DNA of 64,000 nt. Origin: Lycorma delicatula. Taxonomy: Eukaryota > Arthropoda > Insecta > Hemiptera > Fulgoridae. The notes beneath the pieces are model-generated. The model was given only the letters and a program-made list of their open reading frames with translations. It was not told the origin of the DNA and searched no databases. The stretch is from assembly GCF_047948215.1 (NCBI RefSeq), contig NC_134455.1:74611689-74675688 (forward strand), given 5' to 3'. Below are positions 61,901 to 63,439 of this stretch, piece after piece; positions within the stretch are counted from its first letter, which is position 1, and each line of letters starts with the position of its first letter. Both the position numbers and the translations under genes were made by a program.

Positions 61901-62877
61901 TGATATCACCAACCATTGGCCCAGGGGGTGGTGGAAAAAATGGGGTTTTGAAGACAAAAAAAATCATAGCGCTCTTCATAGGCACAGTATCAAGTCGATT
62001 TAACGTGGTCATTAGTCCTCTAAACTTTACCTTTTTTTTTAAACTTTTTTAAATACAACAAGGAGTGATCGGTAACCGCCTAGAAGATGTTGCTTCTGTC
62101 GCATTTGTGAGTTGCAGTGTAGACTGCCCACCCTGTCTTCAGCCCCATACAGGGCCTCCCATTGCGGTCCCCCCTGGATCACAGAAGTGTGTCCTGATCT
62201 CCTCTTCTGGTTGGCCGAGATGTCCCTCCCCAGGAGCGCCTCTAAACATTATCTAAAATTTTGTCTGAAACAATTTTTGATATGACCAACCCTTACAGCA
62301 AGGGATAACTAAAATGTTGCTGTAATTGTAAGAAGATGGGCTTGTTGTATGCTAAACATGTGAAACTTTTTTCCACATGCAACCATTGTCGTATTGAGTA
62401 AATTTGAAATTTTTCTTAACTTTAAGGTAGAAATCTTTTTTAAGATTTAAGGTTTAAATCTTTTTTCCCTATTTAGCACCAGTGAAATCTACCTCTGCCT
62501 TCTGGCATGCTGAAAGGGATTTTTTTTATTGTTGTATTTGAAATTGTATGTTTTTTTTATACAAATAGCAATTATAAAAGTCATAATATTTAGCTAGGTT
62601 ATAATTAGAGAATTAGATTGTACGAATTTAATTACTGAATTGTTAGTGGGAAATCCACTTTGATTAGAATGCTTATATAAAGTATATTTGCATTTAATCA
62701 CTTAATTTGTATGGTTAAAAACTAAATAAATAAATAATAATAAATGAAAAAGTTTTATTTACAATAATATTGAAATTTAAAAATAATATTGATTTATTTT
62801 TGTTGCAGAATACCGTTCACTCTTCTGGAACTGATTCACATGCTGATAAAAAGAAGGATGTTTCCCCTAGACCGTAA
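3407..62877 (+). CDS. Dok7: Dok-7 orthologue, PH/PTB adaptor (15 coding segments; 5' end outside window)
   Basis: Join: 3407-3508, 8858-8986, 16658-16808, 25402-25577, 26443-26642, 29081-29174, 33174-33288, 33531-33580, 33857-34044, 36940-37070, 43550-43673, 45935-47360, 51799-51940, 53344-53434, 62809-62877. All introns are GT-AG and the phase is kept throughout, giving about 1,061 codons. The product is a cytoplasmic adaptor. In vertebrates Dok-7 binds phosphorylated MuSK through its PTB domain and the membrane through its PH domain. Identity rests on RYGAVEKRFCFEGGSRCG in the PTB, very close to the RYGAV...F.FEGGTRCG stretch of vertebrate Dok-7, on a PH end ending in ANNLGE, and on YDVPRS and YYDTPRS in the tail, like the paired YxxP sites that recruit Crk in human DOK7. 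The protein is about twice the human length, mostly because of the 1.43-kb exon. The first PH exon(s) and promoter are not visible. Dok-7 rather than Dok1-3 or IRS is well supported; in vivo function in this species is inferred. Confidence 0.88.
3509..5278. other. Dok-7 intron, unannotated
   Basis: AT-rich intron between the two PH exons, upstream of the long-TIR transposon. Short chance ORFs only; nothing recognised. Confidence 0.6.
5279..8456 (+). mobile_element. Tc1/mariner-superfamily transposon with ~0.8-kb terminal inverted repeats
   Basis: The left end (TATACCGGGTGATCATT) and the reverse complement of the right end (ATATACCAGGTGATCATT) match. The similarity runs inward for about 800-850 bases on each side: left to about 6130, right from about 7655. 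Shared landmarks are CAGCTATCAGTCCCATC, GGGTTTTTCATT-like and TTCTTTGCTGGYAAC-like blocks. The flanks are TATA/TATA, consistent with the TA target used by this superfamily. The transposase relic lies between the arms. Such long TIRs are unusual, since most mariners have about 30 bp. The two arms are clearly diverged, so the copy is not recent. Confidence 0.85.
6395..7450 (+). pseudogene. Broken transposase of the long-TIR element (DDE/D type)
   Basis: The N-terminal helix-turn-helix part lies in 6541-6822 and the catalytic part in 6823-7425. Seen: FSDKCTFFLNGFVNKHNCQYW (first Asp), then VWVGIYGDSIIGPVF, LHFQQDGMPAHYSLPV (second Asp), then, after a frameshift near 7190, SLDVFVWGHLKS (third Asp) and FQQRLYYCL at the end. 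A stop (6820) and T-run slippage (about 6823-6834) split the first half; stops at about 7168 and 7232 break the second. Counted across the frameshift, about 41 residues separate the second and third Asp, which recalls the DD41D group of IS630/Tc1/mariner. That subgroup call is tentative. Confidence 0.85.
8858..8986 (+). CDS. Dok7: Dok-7 coding exon, end of PH domain
   Basis: Acceptor ACATAAG, donor g|GTTTGT. It codes GFTLDKESNTMAIICQDVT and then VLAFDTRERLIQWQVKI, ending ANNLGE. The final tryptophan helix (RLIQW) is the usual C-terminal PH helix. It lies just 3' of the long-TIR transposon that fills the preceding intron. Confidence 0.9.
8987..10465. other. Dok-7 intron, unannotated
   Basis: AT-rich. 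The 9570-10250 part is less AT-rich and may be an old repeat, but I see no frame or terminus that identifies it. Confidence 0.5.
11450..13106 (-). pseudogene. Transposon-protein relic, copy 1
   Basis: Two - strand frames, 13106-12573 and 12355-11687, joined by a further open stretch. The first holds an N-terminal region ending INILSILPSSWSIQKFHNEL, which parallels ILITLPKSWTLKDIQVEF at 55670. The second starts LKIGFSKFANLRPKFCVLAG, parallel to KIGFSKFFELRPTYCVLAG at about 55980. Shifting frame near 11700 reveals EEEYQIQFPFPGSWYFIQA, the end of the protein. The middle of the protein, carrying the likely catalytic motifs, is deleted. A CA repeat interrupts it at 12197-12244. Confidence 0.65.
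12197..12244. repeat. (CA)n microsatellite inside a transposon ORF
   Basis: About 24 CA units, preceded by a short TGTGTGTG run that could pair with it. In the - strand frame it encodes alternating Val-Cys, at the place where the sister copy has SVCVCT. Confidence 0.95.
13158..13233. repeat. Two abutting perfect hairpins
   Basis: Hairpin 1: arms 13158-13174 and 13178-13194 (AATACTGAAGATCTAAT, loop GTA). Hairpin 2: arms 13195-13212 and 13216-13233 (GAGAAACTGGAATAAGAC, loop AAA). Stems of 17 and 18 bp have no mismatch, and no base separates the two. Confidence 0.95.
13487..14680 (+). mobile_element. Mariner (DD34D type) relic
   Basis: Transposase remains run through 13573-14610 with several frameshifts. 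Seen in order: VITKWC-like helix-turn-helix region (MITKWCQMFRNGRINVGDVH), GDESWVLHYIPETKQ (first Asp), then HNNAIPHSAH where mariners have HDNA.PH (second Asp replaced by Asn), then YSPDLAPCNCHF where mariners have SPDLAPSDYH (third Asp replaced by Asn), ending TTRYEKGL...DYVEK. Two of three catalytic Asp are lost. The right end (GATCCTCCCTCGTATTA, about 14662-14680) looks like a TIR; I could not find a clear left TIR. Confidence 0.82.
14681..16211. other. Dok-7 intron, unassigned
   Basis: Parts of 14880-15700 are less AT-rich than the intron average and look like decayed coding sequence on the - strand (for example 15075-14887), but I cannot assign it to a family. It may be more of the disrupted element to its left. 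Confidence 0.4.
16228..16398 (-). mobile_element. SINE with perfect 16-bp target duplication
   Basis: TTGGTTACTAATACCT occurs at 16212-16227 and again at 16399-16414, flanking exactly 171 bases. Read on the - strand, the element has a head containing TTTGGTGGTTGGG (box A-like) and GGCCGAACTGAG (box B-like), a body with CATCCTCTGAAG, then TACCGGAGGTTAAACAGG and an A-rich tail (GGAAAAAGAAAAG). The perfect duplication points to a fairly recent insertion. It lies 243 bases upstream of the first PTB exon. Confidence 0.88.
16658..16808 (+). CDS. Dok7: Dok-7 coding exon, first half of PTB domain
   Basis: Acceptor TTTTTTAG, donor AG|GTATAA. It codes DQQFLIQIISVPPRAKIATG, then PAHLHVQEYRFSLTAGVPPR, ending CWEISQLR. 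This is the start of an IRS-type PTB fold (the 'GPA.LH' and 'W.IS.LR' signatures). The arginine codon is split with the next exon. Confidence 0.9.
16809..17449. other. Dok-7 intron, unannotated
   Basis: AT-rich intron between the first PTB exon and the R1-clade LINE; nothing recognised. Confidence 0.6.
17894..19620 (+). pseudogene. R1-type ORF1 (gag-like) relic with CCHC knuckles
   Basis: Fragments in different frames. The C-terminal end at 19195-19620 has HIKDIERETTEQEIEHAV, then CYRCWGMGHH, CSNCGKAGHKRAQC and CSFCGVEGHCAGRC: three zinc-knuckle units as in R1-clade ORF1. A stop at about 19489 splits the first knuckle from the next two. The protein would bind the element's RNA. Confidence 0.75.
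19630..20230 (+). pseudogene. R1-type endonuclease domain relic
   Basis: Reads IDIILITESN, then GRGCVWADLGEMVVYSCYYF, then GRRVLVVGDSNVKSPDL (the GDxN catalytic core of APE-type endonucleases), then VDTFVSRESHSVLDLAFTN. The order and spacing match the N-terminal endonuclease of R1 ORF2. Stops at 20028 and 20042 break it. Confidence 0.75.
20540..21990 (+). pseudogene. R1-type reverse transcriptase relic
   Basis: Motifs across frames: PKSPSSNGFLVEIVH, RPLCVINNICKLLERMIESQ, VQYGFRAGRSMISMV, VVVLLDVRSL, SLDERNLNYKLG-like, YGVSQGSVLGPLLWNMVYDG and, after a frameshift at about 21490, AYADDLALVV (the YADD active site), then TKYLGVWLD. The cysteine-rich C-terminus usual in R1 ORF2 is not seen. Confidence 0.82.
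22216..23660. other. Dok-7 intron, unannotated
   Basis: AT-rich intron between the R1-type LINE and a mariner relic; nothing recognised. Confidence 0.6.
23661..24793 (-). mobile_element. Mariner-like element, decayed
   Basis: Ends are TGAGGTGTGATCAAAAAGTA (left) and TGAGGTATGATCAAAAAAGA (right, reverse complement), a TIR type well known in insect mariners; about 1.13 kb, the standard mariner length. The - strand carries a broken transposase: VMLTVFFDY followed by SIKS-like sequence, upstream MDPWL/ETK-like sequence, and an N-terminal part in 24716-24504 containing HCITAIAVSHCLAIVKVKHV. Many frameshifts. Confidence 0.75.
24794..25401. other. Dok-7 intron, unannotated
   Basis: Short AT-rich stretch before the second PTB exon; nothing recognised. 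Confidence 0.6.
25402..25577 (+). CDS. Dok7: Dok-7 coding exon, second half of PTB domain
   Basis: Acceptor TTTTTCAATAG, donor CAG|GTATAT. It carries RRYGAVEKRFCFEGGSRCGK then GEGVYVLATDQSEEIS, the most diagnostic stretch for Dok-7. The arginine in the FEGGSRCG segment fits the phosphotyrosine-contacting position of IRS-type PTB domains. The last residues (RRRPVARNMS) leave the folded domain. Confidence 0.93.
25859..25898. repeat. (TTA)n microsatellite
   Basis: About 13 TTA units in the intron after the second PTB exon. The rest of that intron (25578-26442) is AT-rich with nothing recognised. Confidence 0.95.
26443..26642 (+). CDS. Dok7: Dok-7 coding exon, Ser-rich linker
   Basis: Acceptor TATTTTCAG, donor CAG|GTACAT, 200 bases. 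It codes VMESSPRHSTRHARSESVQD, then a Ser/Thr/Pro-rich stretch ending SMEYTDTQSQ. Low complexity and no fold; an SRSE-type basic/serine patch could be phosphorylated. Phase in 1, out 0. Confidence 0.82.
26831..28652. mobile_element. Non-autonomous interspersed repeat (class uncertain)
   Basis: Begins TAGCGGACCTGACAGACGTT, just after a TA-rich run, and ends near CAGTGACATACACACGCACA, followed by another TA-rich run. The end contains AAATTTCATCAAAATCAGTC, then CAGTCGTTTAGG, a tail type common in insect repeats. No coding seen. TA-rich tracts on both sides suggest insertion at or copying of such a tract. Confidence 0.6.
27905..28275. repeat. Internal direct duplication (~200-bp period)
   Basis: The block AACCTTTCACTTT...AGTCAGAA...AACAGCACTACCTATC.GATTTAATTCA occurs at about 27958-28040 and again at about 28165-28245. 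The upstream sequence (GAACTTCA.AAAATT.AACC) is repeated too. A degraded third trace (ACTACCGG..., CTACCGGATCCAATTGTGAA) follows at 28374-28460. Confidence 0.8.
29081..29174 (+). CDS. Dok7: Dok-7 coding exon, small Cys-containing linker
   Basis: Acceptor TATTTTCTTAG, donor CCAG|GTGAAT. It reads SWQSERGMGRCVSCISKLGG then PLTRSSTANTPG. Short, but with good splice sites and matching phase on both sides. Confidence 0.8.
29560..30035. repeat. Probable interspersed repeat
   Basis: Less AT-rich than its flanks, with TTTGACAATAACTTTGGAAC near the start, a TTTTGGATTTTGG tract in the middle, GAGTTATGCGAGATACATAT, and CACGATCACAATACTTGCTT followed by an imperfect inverted end (GAACAAGGAAGTA). It has the look of a widespread hemipteran repeat. 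No coding capacity. Confidence 0.45.
30130..31405. mobile_element. Foldback element with ~350-bp arms
   Basis: Left arm about 30130-30515 and right arm about 31055-31405 are nearly perfect reverse complements, with only scattered differences and one short indel. Landmarks in both arms: AAATATATTTGATTACATAT, GGAAACAAATTAGAAAAACC, AAAAATGCACTGAAAAGTA and AAGCGTGGCGCAGTTTTTAT at the inner end. The 540-base spacer is unrelated in composition and carries a 98-codon ORF. No transposase is seen, so it is non-autonomous or a segmental inversion duplication. Confidence 0.85.
30539..30835 (-). CDS. Unrecognised 98-residue ORF in foldback spacer
   Basis: Uninterrupted - strand frame filling most of the spacer. 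A hydrophobic start (LLIIIIAIVIM) precedes a charged helix-like part (MKRLAERVRSIWLRLLTEFE) and an acidic end (VVIESENEE). Composition after the first 25 residues looks coding, and more GC-rich than the arms. I do not recognise the family. It may be a captured terminal exon, or part of a longer ORF lost by deletion. Confidence 0.4.
   Translation of the reverse strand: MTVSEKLLIIIIAIVIMNSLDKNSYLIKMKRLAERVRSIWLRLLTEFEDELQLCENTYKESEWVHFPRLLLVASQSQLERFQQTFPPPRVVIESENEE
31406..32728. other. Dok-7 intron with a short repeated block
   Basis: AAGTTACATAC.TGTACCAAATTTCA..GATTTTCATA occurs at about 31545-31580 and 31689-31725, with a GC-rich patch between (GTGCGAGGTGGGGTGGAGGT). This looks like an interspersed repeat fragment. 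An ORF at 32278-32556 (-) has no recognisable feature and I treat it as chance. Confidence 0.45.
32729..32999. mobile_element. Hairpin MITE
   Basis: Imperfect inverted arms of about 85 bases: left ATTATTATCAATAAT...GTTAGTGCTTTCGTG, right CATGAAAGCACTATTG...ATTATTGATAATAAT. The centre holds a second small inverted AT tract (AAATTAAAATAAATTTGTTTTAATTTTT-like). No coding. It ends about 175 bases before the YSTP exon. Confidence 0.7.
33174..33288 (+). CDS. Dok7: Dok-7 coding exon with YSTP motif
   Basis: Acceptor CCTGTTTGCAG, donor TG|GTAAAA. It codes GECRASSIVPPSCVSVSSCE, then SGGSSEYSTPRLSANSEN. EYSTP is a YxxP site of the Crk-SH2 type. It ends with the two bases TG, so the next residue depends on which exon follows (see the cassette exon). 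Confidence 0.85.
33531..33580 (+). CDS. Dok7: Probable Dok-7 cassette exon (50 bases)
   Basis: Acceptor GTCTCTTTTTAG, donor GCAG|GTAATG. Reads CWSKQSRLTGIPDFQTA, leaving in phase 1. Fifty bases is not a multiple of three. It keeps frame only if the next exon begins at the distal acceptor (33857); skipping it keeps frame only with the proximal acceptor (33840). Splice sites are good, but expression cannot be shown from sequence. Confidence 0.6.
33840..34044 (+). CDS. Dok7: Dok-7 coding exon with tandem acceptors and YDVPRS
   Basis: Two candidate acceptors: TTCTATAG (exon from 33840) and CCTCCAG (exon from 33857). Donor AAG|GTAAGT is a full consensus. It codes MTSPPVTSEKCACCPPARPP, a Pro-rich stretch with KPPMSTPPTCMC, then NNYDVPRSIAATLK. 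YDVP fits the Crk SH2 consensus, and the Pro-rich stretch could bind SH3 domains. Confidence 0.85.
34240..35540 (+). pseudogene. Relic of a multi-copy insect repeat protein
   Basis: Frames across the block read NLSNKQAEHLGSRLKRLKPS (about 34480-34540), FPIAYAINMKETYEE (34800-34840), then near 35340-35450 LDLFLDNLGAIIDEHGEHFY followed by QQISVMENRY, and FWALKKYVPDAKHKSKIT. These match, in order, a protein I know as multi-copy in insect genomes and likely transposon-derived (the 'LGA..DEHGE.FHQDI..ME.RYQG' motif). The catalytic middle is scrambled or deleted. I do not give it a transposon class. Confidence 0.6.
35541..36750. other. Dok-7 intron, unannotated
   Basis: AT-rich. An 81-codon - strand ORF at 36164-35919 is Lys/Glu/Asn-rich with no recognisable domain; it could be chance or repeat-derived. 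Nothing else seen. Confidence 0.45.
36751..36872. repeat. 30-bp tandem repeat, four copies
   Basis: Unit AATGATTGTGCYGTCAGAAT plus CATTTTTTAA, repeated from 36751, 36781, 36811 and 36841 (last copy partial, with CCATC for CYGTC). Copies differ at one or two bases. It ends 67 bases upstream of the YDTPRS exon. Confidence 0.95.
36940..37070 (+). CDS. Dok7: Dok-7 coding exon with YDTPRS
   Basis: Acceptor TTGTATAG, donor CTAG|GTATAT. It codes DDNRLSLNSSSEEYYDTPRS, then LRDTLQRTPPAGTFPVPVYH. EEYYDTPRS corresponds to the second YxxP site of human DOK7 (YDTPRS) and is the best conserved motif of the tail. A 30-bp tandem repeat ends 67 bases upstream. Confidence 0.9.
37071..38408. other. Dok-7 intron with a duplicated 36-base segment
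   Basis: AAGAATAAYATGTAACATGT then ATTGTAAATTAATATA is found at 37855-37890 and again at 38230-38265. An AAT-type microsatellite lies at about 37940-37960. Otherwise AT-rich with nothing recognised. Confidence 0.7.
38409..38555 (-). mobile_element. tRNA-derived SINE
   Basis: Read on the - strand: GCCGGCCTCCATGGCGCGAG starts a tRNA-like head with box A (TGGCGCGAGTGG) and box B (GGGTTCGACTC), then GGCATGGCATTTTCACACAC, CATCCTCTGAAG, GTCCCGGAG and a short A-tail. Flanks ATAAATAC (38401-38408) and ATAAATTAC (38556-38564) may be a decayed target duplication. The head is too degraded to act as a tRNA gene. Confidence 0.85.
38565..39679. other. Dok-7 intron, unannotated
   Basis: Mixed AT-rich sequence; 38690-39010 is less AT-rich and may be an unidentified old repeat. 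No frame or terminus recognised. Confidence 0.45.
39691..42981 (-). mobile_element. Nearly full-length LINE (RTE-like) with 11-bp target duplication
   Basis: AAAAAGAAATT lies on both sides (39680-39690 and 42982-42992). The - strand element ends in CAGTCAAATGACTGAAGACA followed by a poly-A run, the expected 3' end. A single protein with endonuclease then reverse transcriptase fills most of the 3.3 kb. The clade is given as RTE-like from overall layout, compact length and wording of the motifs; a close alternative cannot be ruled out. The intact target duplication and few frame breaks mark one of the younger insertions in the window. Confidence 0.88.
39868..42741 (-). pseudogene. LINE endonuclease-reverse transcriptase, few breaks
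   Basis: Starts at 42741 (possibly internal; the ORF may open a little upstream). Endonuclease: RAWNVRSLKK, GISEVRWEE, VNVYMPTSAHDDDEV, LIIVGDWNATIGKG and SDHNLVIMKC. Reverse transcriptase: LKDLNGRKAPGIDGIPVELL, EDQFGFRKS, YLVFIDLEKAFDNVDWNK, IREGVRQGCSLSPLLFNLYM, then FADDIVILADS with the preceding arginine codon changed to a stop (TGA, about 40496). C-terminus: CYLGSRITKDGRS and LEAFEMWCYRRMLKIRWVDK. Breaks: frameshifts at about 41945, 40905 and 40720, the stop at 40496, and another shift at about 40060. Catalytic FADD is intact. Confidence 0.88.
42993..43549. other. Dok-7 intron, unannotated
   Basis: AT-rich, with a TA run near 43256-43276; nothing recognised. Confidence 0.6.
43550..43673 (+). 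CDS. Dok7: Dok-7 coding exon, Cys-rich
   Basis: Acceptor TTTTTCAG, donor AAG|GTAGGT. It codes RHVARCSLPCPCQRLLCCPE, then SWLFSYAHCCGPESIHPVPV. Eight cysteines fall in about 30 residues. Spacing (CxxxCxC...CC...CC) is not a zinc finger I recognise; membrane association or palmitoylation is possible, unproven. A 3.3-kb LINE lies in the preceding intron. Confidence 0.82.
43674..45934. other. Dok-7 intron, unannotated
   Basis: 2.3 kb of AT-rich sequence between the Cys-rich exon and the large exon. No mobile-element terminus or coding relic seen. It is the largest intron stretch that appears free of identifiable elements. Confidence 0.55.
45935..47360 (+). CDS. Dok7: Dok-7 large coding exon with SH2-type tyrosine motifs
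   Basis: Acceptor TTTTTTCAG, donor AAAG|GTAAGC, 1,426 bases in one open frame (in phase 0, out 1). It opens VRLSGTGKMPVNANGNIAIY. Seen inside: YATVDK; YVNV (about 46134) and YTNL (about 46256), both YxN type as bound by Grb2; YLLM (about 46427), YxxM type as bound by PI3K p85; a CSKCGH pair; and DSSSSNDSGVSTGSL, like the SDSGIATGS stretch of vertebrate Dok-7. The internal ATG at 45959 is not the start, since frame and homology continue upstream. Most of the extra length over vertebrate Dok-7 is here, and it is predicted to be mostly disordered. Confidence 0.85.
47361..48899. other. Dok-7 intron, mostly unannotated
   Basis: 47361-48170 is plain AT-rich intron. 48170-48899 is less AT-rich and lies where the pol gene of the neighbouring BEL/Pao relic should continue, but I could not recognise reverse transcriptase motifs. 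Confidence 0.45.
48900..50370 (-). pseudogene. BEL/Pao retrotransposon gag and protease relic
   Basis: On the - strand from 50370: an N-terminal gag part (50296-49994), then GDVKAWHKFFDLFNSLVHNR (about 49960), RYDNKRLIAAKHALEIINLK (about 49800), zinc-knuckle region CKTCNHPLYQC and FQEKLCLNCLSKQHIVKDCP (49390-49240) followed by HHT, and a retropepsin-like stretch LVTAVVNVRDKKGN then ARIVLDSS (about 49080-49020). This order is that of BEL/Pao Gag-Pol. The active site reads LDSS where DSGS/DTG is usual. Several stops. Reverse transcriptase, integrase and clear LTRs are not seen. Confidence 0.75.
50371..50861. other. Dok-7 intron, unannotated
   Basis: Sequence upstream (on the - strand) of the BEL/Pao gag start. 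It could contain part of a long terminal repeat, but no primer-binding site or second LTR copy was found to show it. Confidence 0.4.
50862..51561. repeat. Repeat-dense block with hairpins and tandem units
   Basis: Higher GC than the flanks. Contains a hairpin GACTTGGTTT/AAACCAAGTC (50862-50891), a 21-bp tandem pair TATCCGCTTGAYTTATCCRG (51020-51061), a repeated GGACCTATGAAACG (51082-51095, 51114-51127) and a compound palindrome (51501-51556). No coding seen. It may be an LTR or a non-autonomous element; identity open. Confidence 0.75.
51501..51556. repeat. Compound palindrome (three mutually pairing arms)
   Basis: GGTGAGCGCTAGC (51501-51513), loop TGGGT, GCTAGCGCTCACC (51519-51531) is a perfect 13-bp hairpin. 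Four bases later GGTGAGCTAGCACC (51536-51549) can pair with the middle arm instead, so two hairpins compete. Confidence 0.93.
51799..51940 (+). CDS. Dok7: Dok-7 coding exon, conserved C-terminal block
   Basis: Acceptor TCTGTTAG, donor CTTCG|GTTAGT. It codes CTSPDRAMLCPGLMDSRSNS, SGTSDMSDYCETLSLSSYCS and DTTDCL. The Ser-rich SNSSGTSDMSDY.ETLSLSS block looks conserved rather than random, and codon use matches the other host exons. The frame continues to the next exon through a split arginine. Confidence 0.85.
52260..53060 (+). pseudogene. Penelope-like retroelement relic with GIY-YIG domain
   Basis: At about 52318 the frame reads CRKPTSNNITVHKK, then SNHPWCHK, the usual end of Penelope-type reverse transcriptase (RKPT...SNHP..HK). 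At about 52733 it reads CGIYKIK then, after a shift, NDFDVIYVRKTNRSFN, FLEHWRNYKNNK, LSNMADYLIN, and later INTNLEILEVNKDGIKLITL. That is a GIY-YIG endonuclease: GIY, then YV(G/R), then the Arg and Glu-containing helix. The glycine of YVG reads Arg. Frames are broken and the RT core is absent. Confidence 0.65.
53344..53434 (+). CDS. Dok7: Dok-7 coding exon, conserved C-terminal block (continued)
   Basis: Acceptor is a T-rich tract ending TTTTAG; donor AAG|GTATTT. It codes RLSHPAVTTLRPRSGKEYQK, then IDRFILESEMK. The basic segment TTLRPRSGKEYQKIDR looks like a linear motif; partner unknown. A 9.4-kb intron follows. Confidence 0.85.
54295..57968 (+). mobile_element. Unclassified DNA element, copy 2 (nested insertion)
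   Basis: Starts GGGTCATTCCACATAAAATC; the right end in reverse complement starts GGCCACTTTATGGTCAAATC. Inverted similarity continues about 470-500 bases inward (to about 54790 and from about 57495), including TTTTCAGATTTTTCAGTCAC and CATAATGGGATTG.AATG blocks. A third partial copy of the subterminal block is at about 55030-55090. It carries the long broken ORF below. No clear target duplication. Confidence 0.75.
55340..57430 (+). pseudogene. Transposon protein relic, copy 2 (nearly complete order)
   Basis: N-terminal part 55451-55711 (ILITLPKSWTLKDIQVEF at the end), KIGFSKFFELRPTYCVLAG (about 55980), TEACYFGNCKNCPGFEEIKG (56180), then 56457-56942: SLIYYYSDSAASRYKNRLNF (the Asp of SDxAAS/QYKN), ESNFGIKAEWHFFATSHGKS, GVGGTVKRLAARASLQ. 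C-terminal part 57000-57420 ends EPSPSFHYPDFEDVLKY. Stops and frameshifts occur at about 55710, 56330 and 56942. The SDGA.SQYKN and ATSHGK.DG.GG motifs are shared with a large family of multi-copy proteins in insects and cnidarians. I infer a transposase but cannot name its superfamily. Confidence 0.7.
58610..59330 (+). pseudogene. LINE 3'-end relic (RT C-terminal region)
   Basis: Purine-rich block reading, in mixed frames, YRYLAIMFAEDYKNENEVKT (the 'YLG..' region), NAKTKRNGWRYMKCVQREL-like sequence and FHKILIMLDNVKK, the order of the C-terminal part of RTE-type LINE proteins. Heavily decayed. Directly follows the end of the nested transposon pair. Confidence 0.4.
59331..60018. other. Dok-7 intron, unannotated
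   Basis: AT-rich stretch in the last intron; nothing recognised. Confidence 0.55.
60019..60590. repeat. GC-rich repeated block
   Basis: A block of about 80 bases occurs twice (about 60051-60134 and 60502-60580): GGGGGTGG...ACCGGA..., then AGGCGGG, CTCCCCT-like, and CAAATCTAAGTCC. The last 13-mer occurs three times (60023, 60122, 60568). Between them, 60377-60540 is open in one frame (CLLRHLHWWHPSEARLIRGQ) but is probably repeat sequence rather than a gene. Confidence 0.65.
61040..61465 (+). pseudogene. LINE 3'-end fragment
   Basis: Reads YENETWMMRQGRWIGLRLLN, then VRWANKVLNAEVMNRAKEER and GNWLEHVVRRNGI, then a basic tail and DRNEWSEWCHKGPV. This is the C-terminal segment of LINE reverse transcriptases (usual wording GSETWT.R, VTNEEV, WLGHV.R). 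It is a 5'-truncated copy of a family related to the one at 39691-42981, not the same subfamily. Confidence 0.65.
61632..62260. repeat. Interspersed repeat next to a (TA)n run
   Basis: A TA microsatellite at about 61632-61650 is followed by a non-coding block with ACACGATAACTGCCGTAATT, AACAACCCAAAATCTCGGTC and GTGGAAATGGAGGGATCATT, which looks like a common insect repeat. 62080-62250 is GC-rich (TGTCTTCAGCCCCATACAGG), of unknown origin. Confidence 0.5.
62261..62808. other. End of last Dok-7 intron
   Basis: AT-rich sequence leading to the final acceptor; nothing recognised. Confidence 0.55.
62809..62877 (+). CDS. Dok7: Dok-7 last coding exon and stop
   Basis: Acceptor TTTTTGTTGCAG. It codes NTVHSSGTDSHADKKKDVSP then RP and TAA (62875-62877). 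Short and hydrophilic, with matching phase 0. Being distant (9.4 kb from the previous exon) and short, it is the least certain coding segment. Confidence 0.65.
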   Translation, partial: NTVHSSGTDSHADKKKDVSPRP

Positions 62878-62881
62878 CTTT

Positions 62882-62887
62882 AATAAA
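62882..62887 (+). terminator. Candidate poly(A) signal for Dok-7
   Basis: AATAAA begins four bases after the stop codon. A consensus splice donor (GTAAGT, 62898-62903) follows, so the true 3' end may instead lie further on, with a 3'-UTR intron. Another AATAAA is near 63308. Confidence 0.35.
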
Positions 62888-63439
62888 ATTAATTCTTGTA
62901 AGTATGTTATAAATTATACGTACAGTATTTTTTTTTTCTTTTGAAGAATATCTCTTTATTATTTATACTCAGTTAAAAATGAATAGAAATAATAAGAAAG
63001 AAAGTGAAACACAAAATAACTTTACATCAGCAAGTAGGTATTATTGGACTATAAGAAGTATAATGTCAGTGTTCATATTCTATCAAATTCATCTTTTGAA
63101 TGTTACATCAAGAGATGGTGACTAATGTAAAAGCATAGTTTATTCTTTTATACCCAAGAAAATTCACATCATTTTCACATGTCTACTACCATGTTTGAAG
63201 AACCCTTTGTAACTCATAAAAAATATTTTGTTAGTTTAAACAATTTGTATATTGTGAGCAAGAAAATAAGTAAAATACAATATAATAATGATAACAATAC
63301 AGTATAATAAAATACTGTATATATAATTGGCCACTTTTATTATTACGATAATTCCCTTTCCTCTTAGATTATGGTAATTTAATACCACGTGTTCAAAAAA
63401 AACAAAAAAAAAACAAAATAACTGCAGTTTTAATTAAAT
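62888..63439. other. Probable 3' UTR and downstream sequence
   Basis: AT-rich; may include 3' UTR. A donor-like GTAAGT at 62898 and a further AATAAA near 63308 are the only signals. No other gene seen. Confidence 0.4.

Noticed and set aside
62065..62256. 63-codon GC-rich + strand ORF
   Set aside because: In an interspersed repeat region, without motif or splice context supporting a gene.
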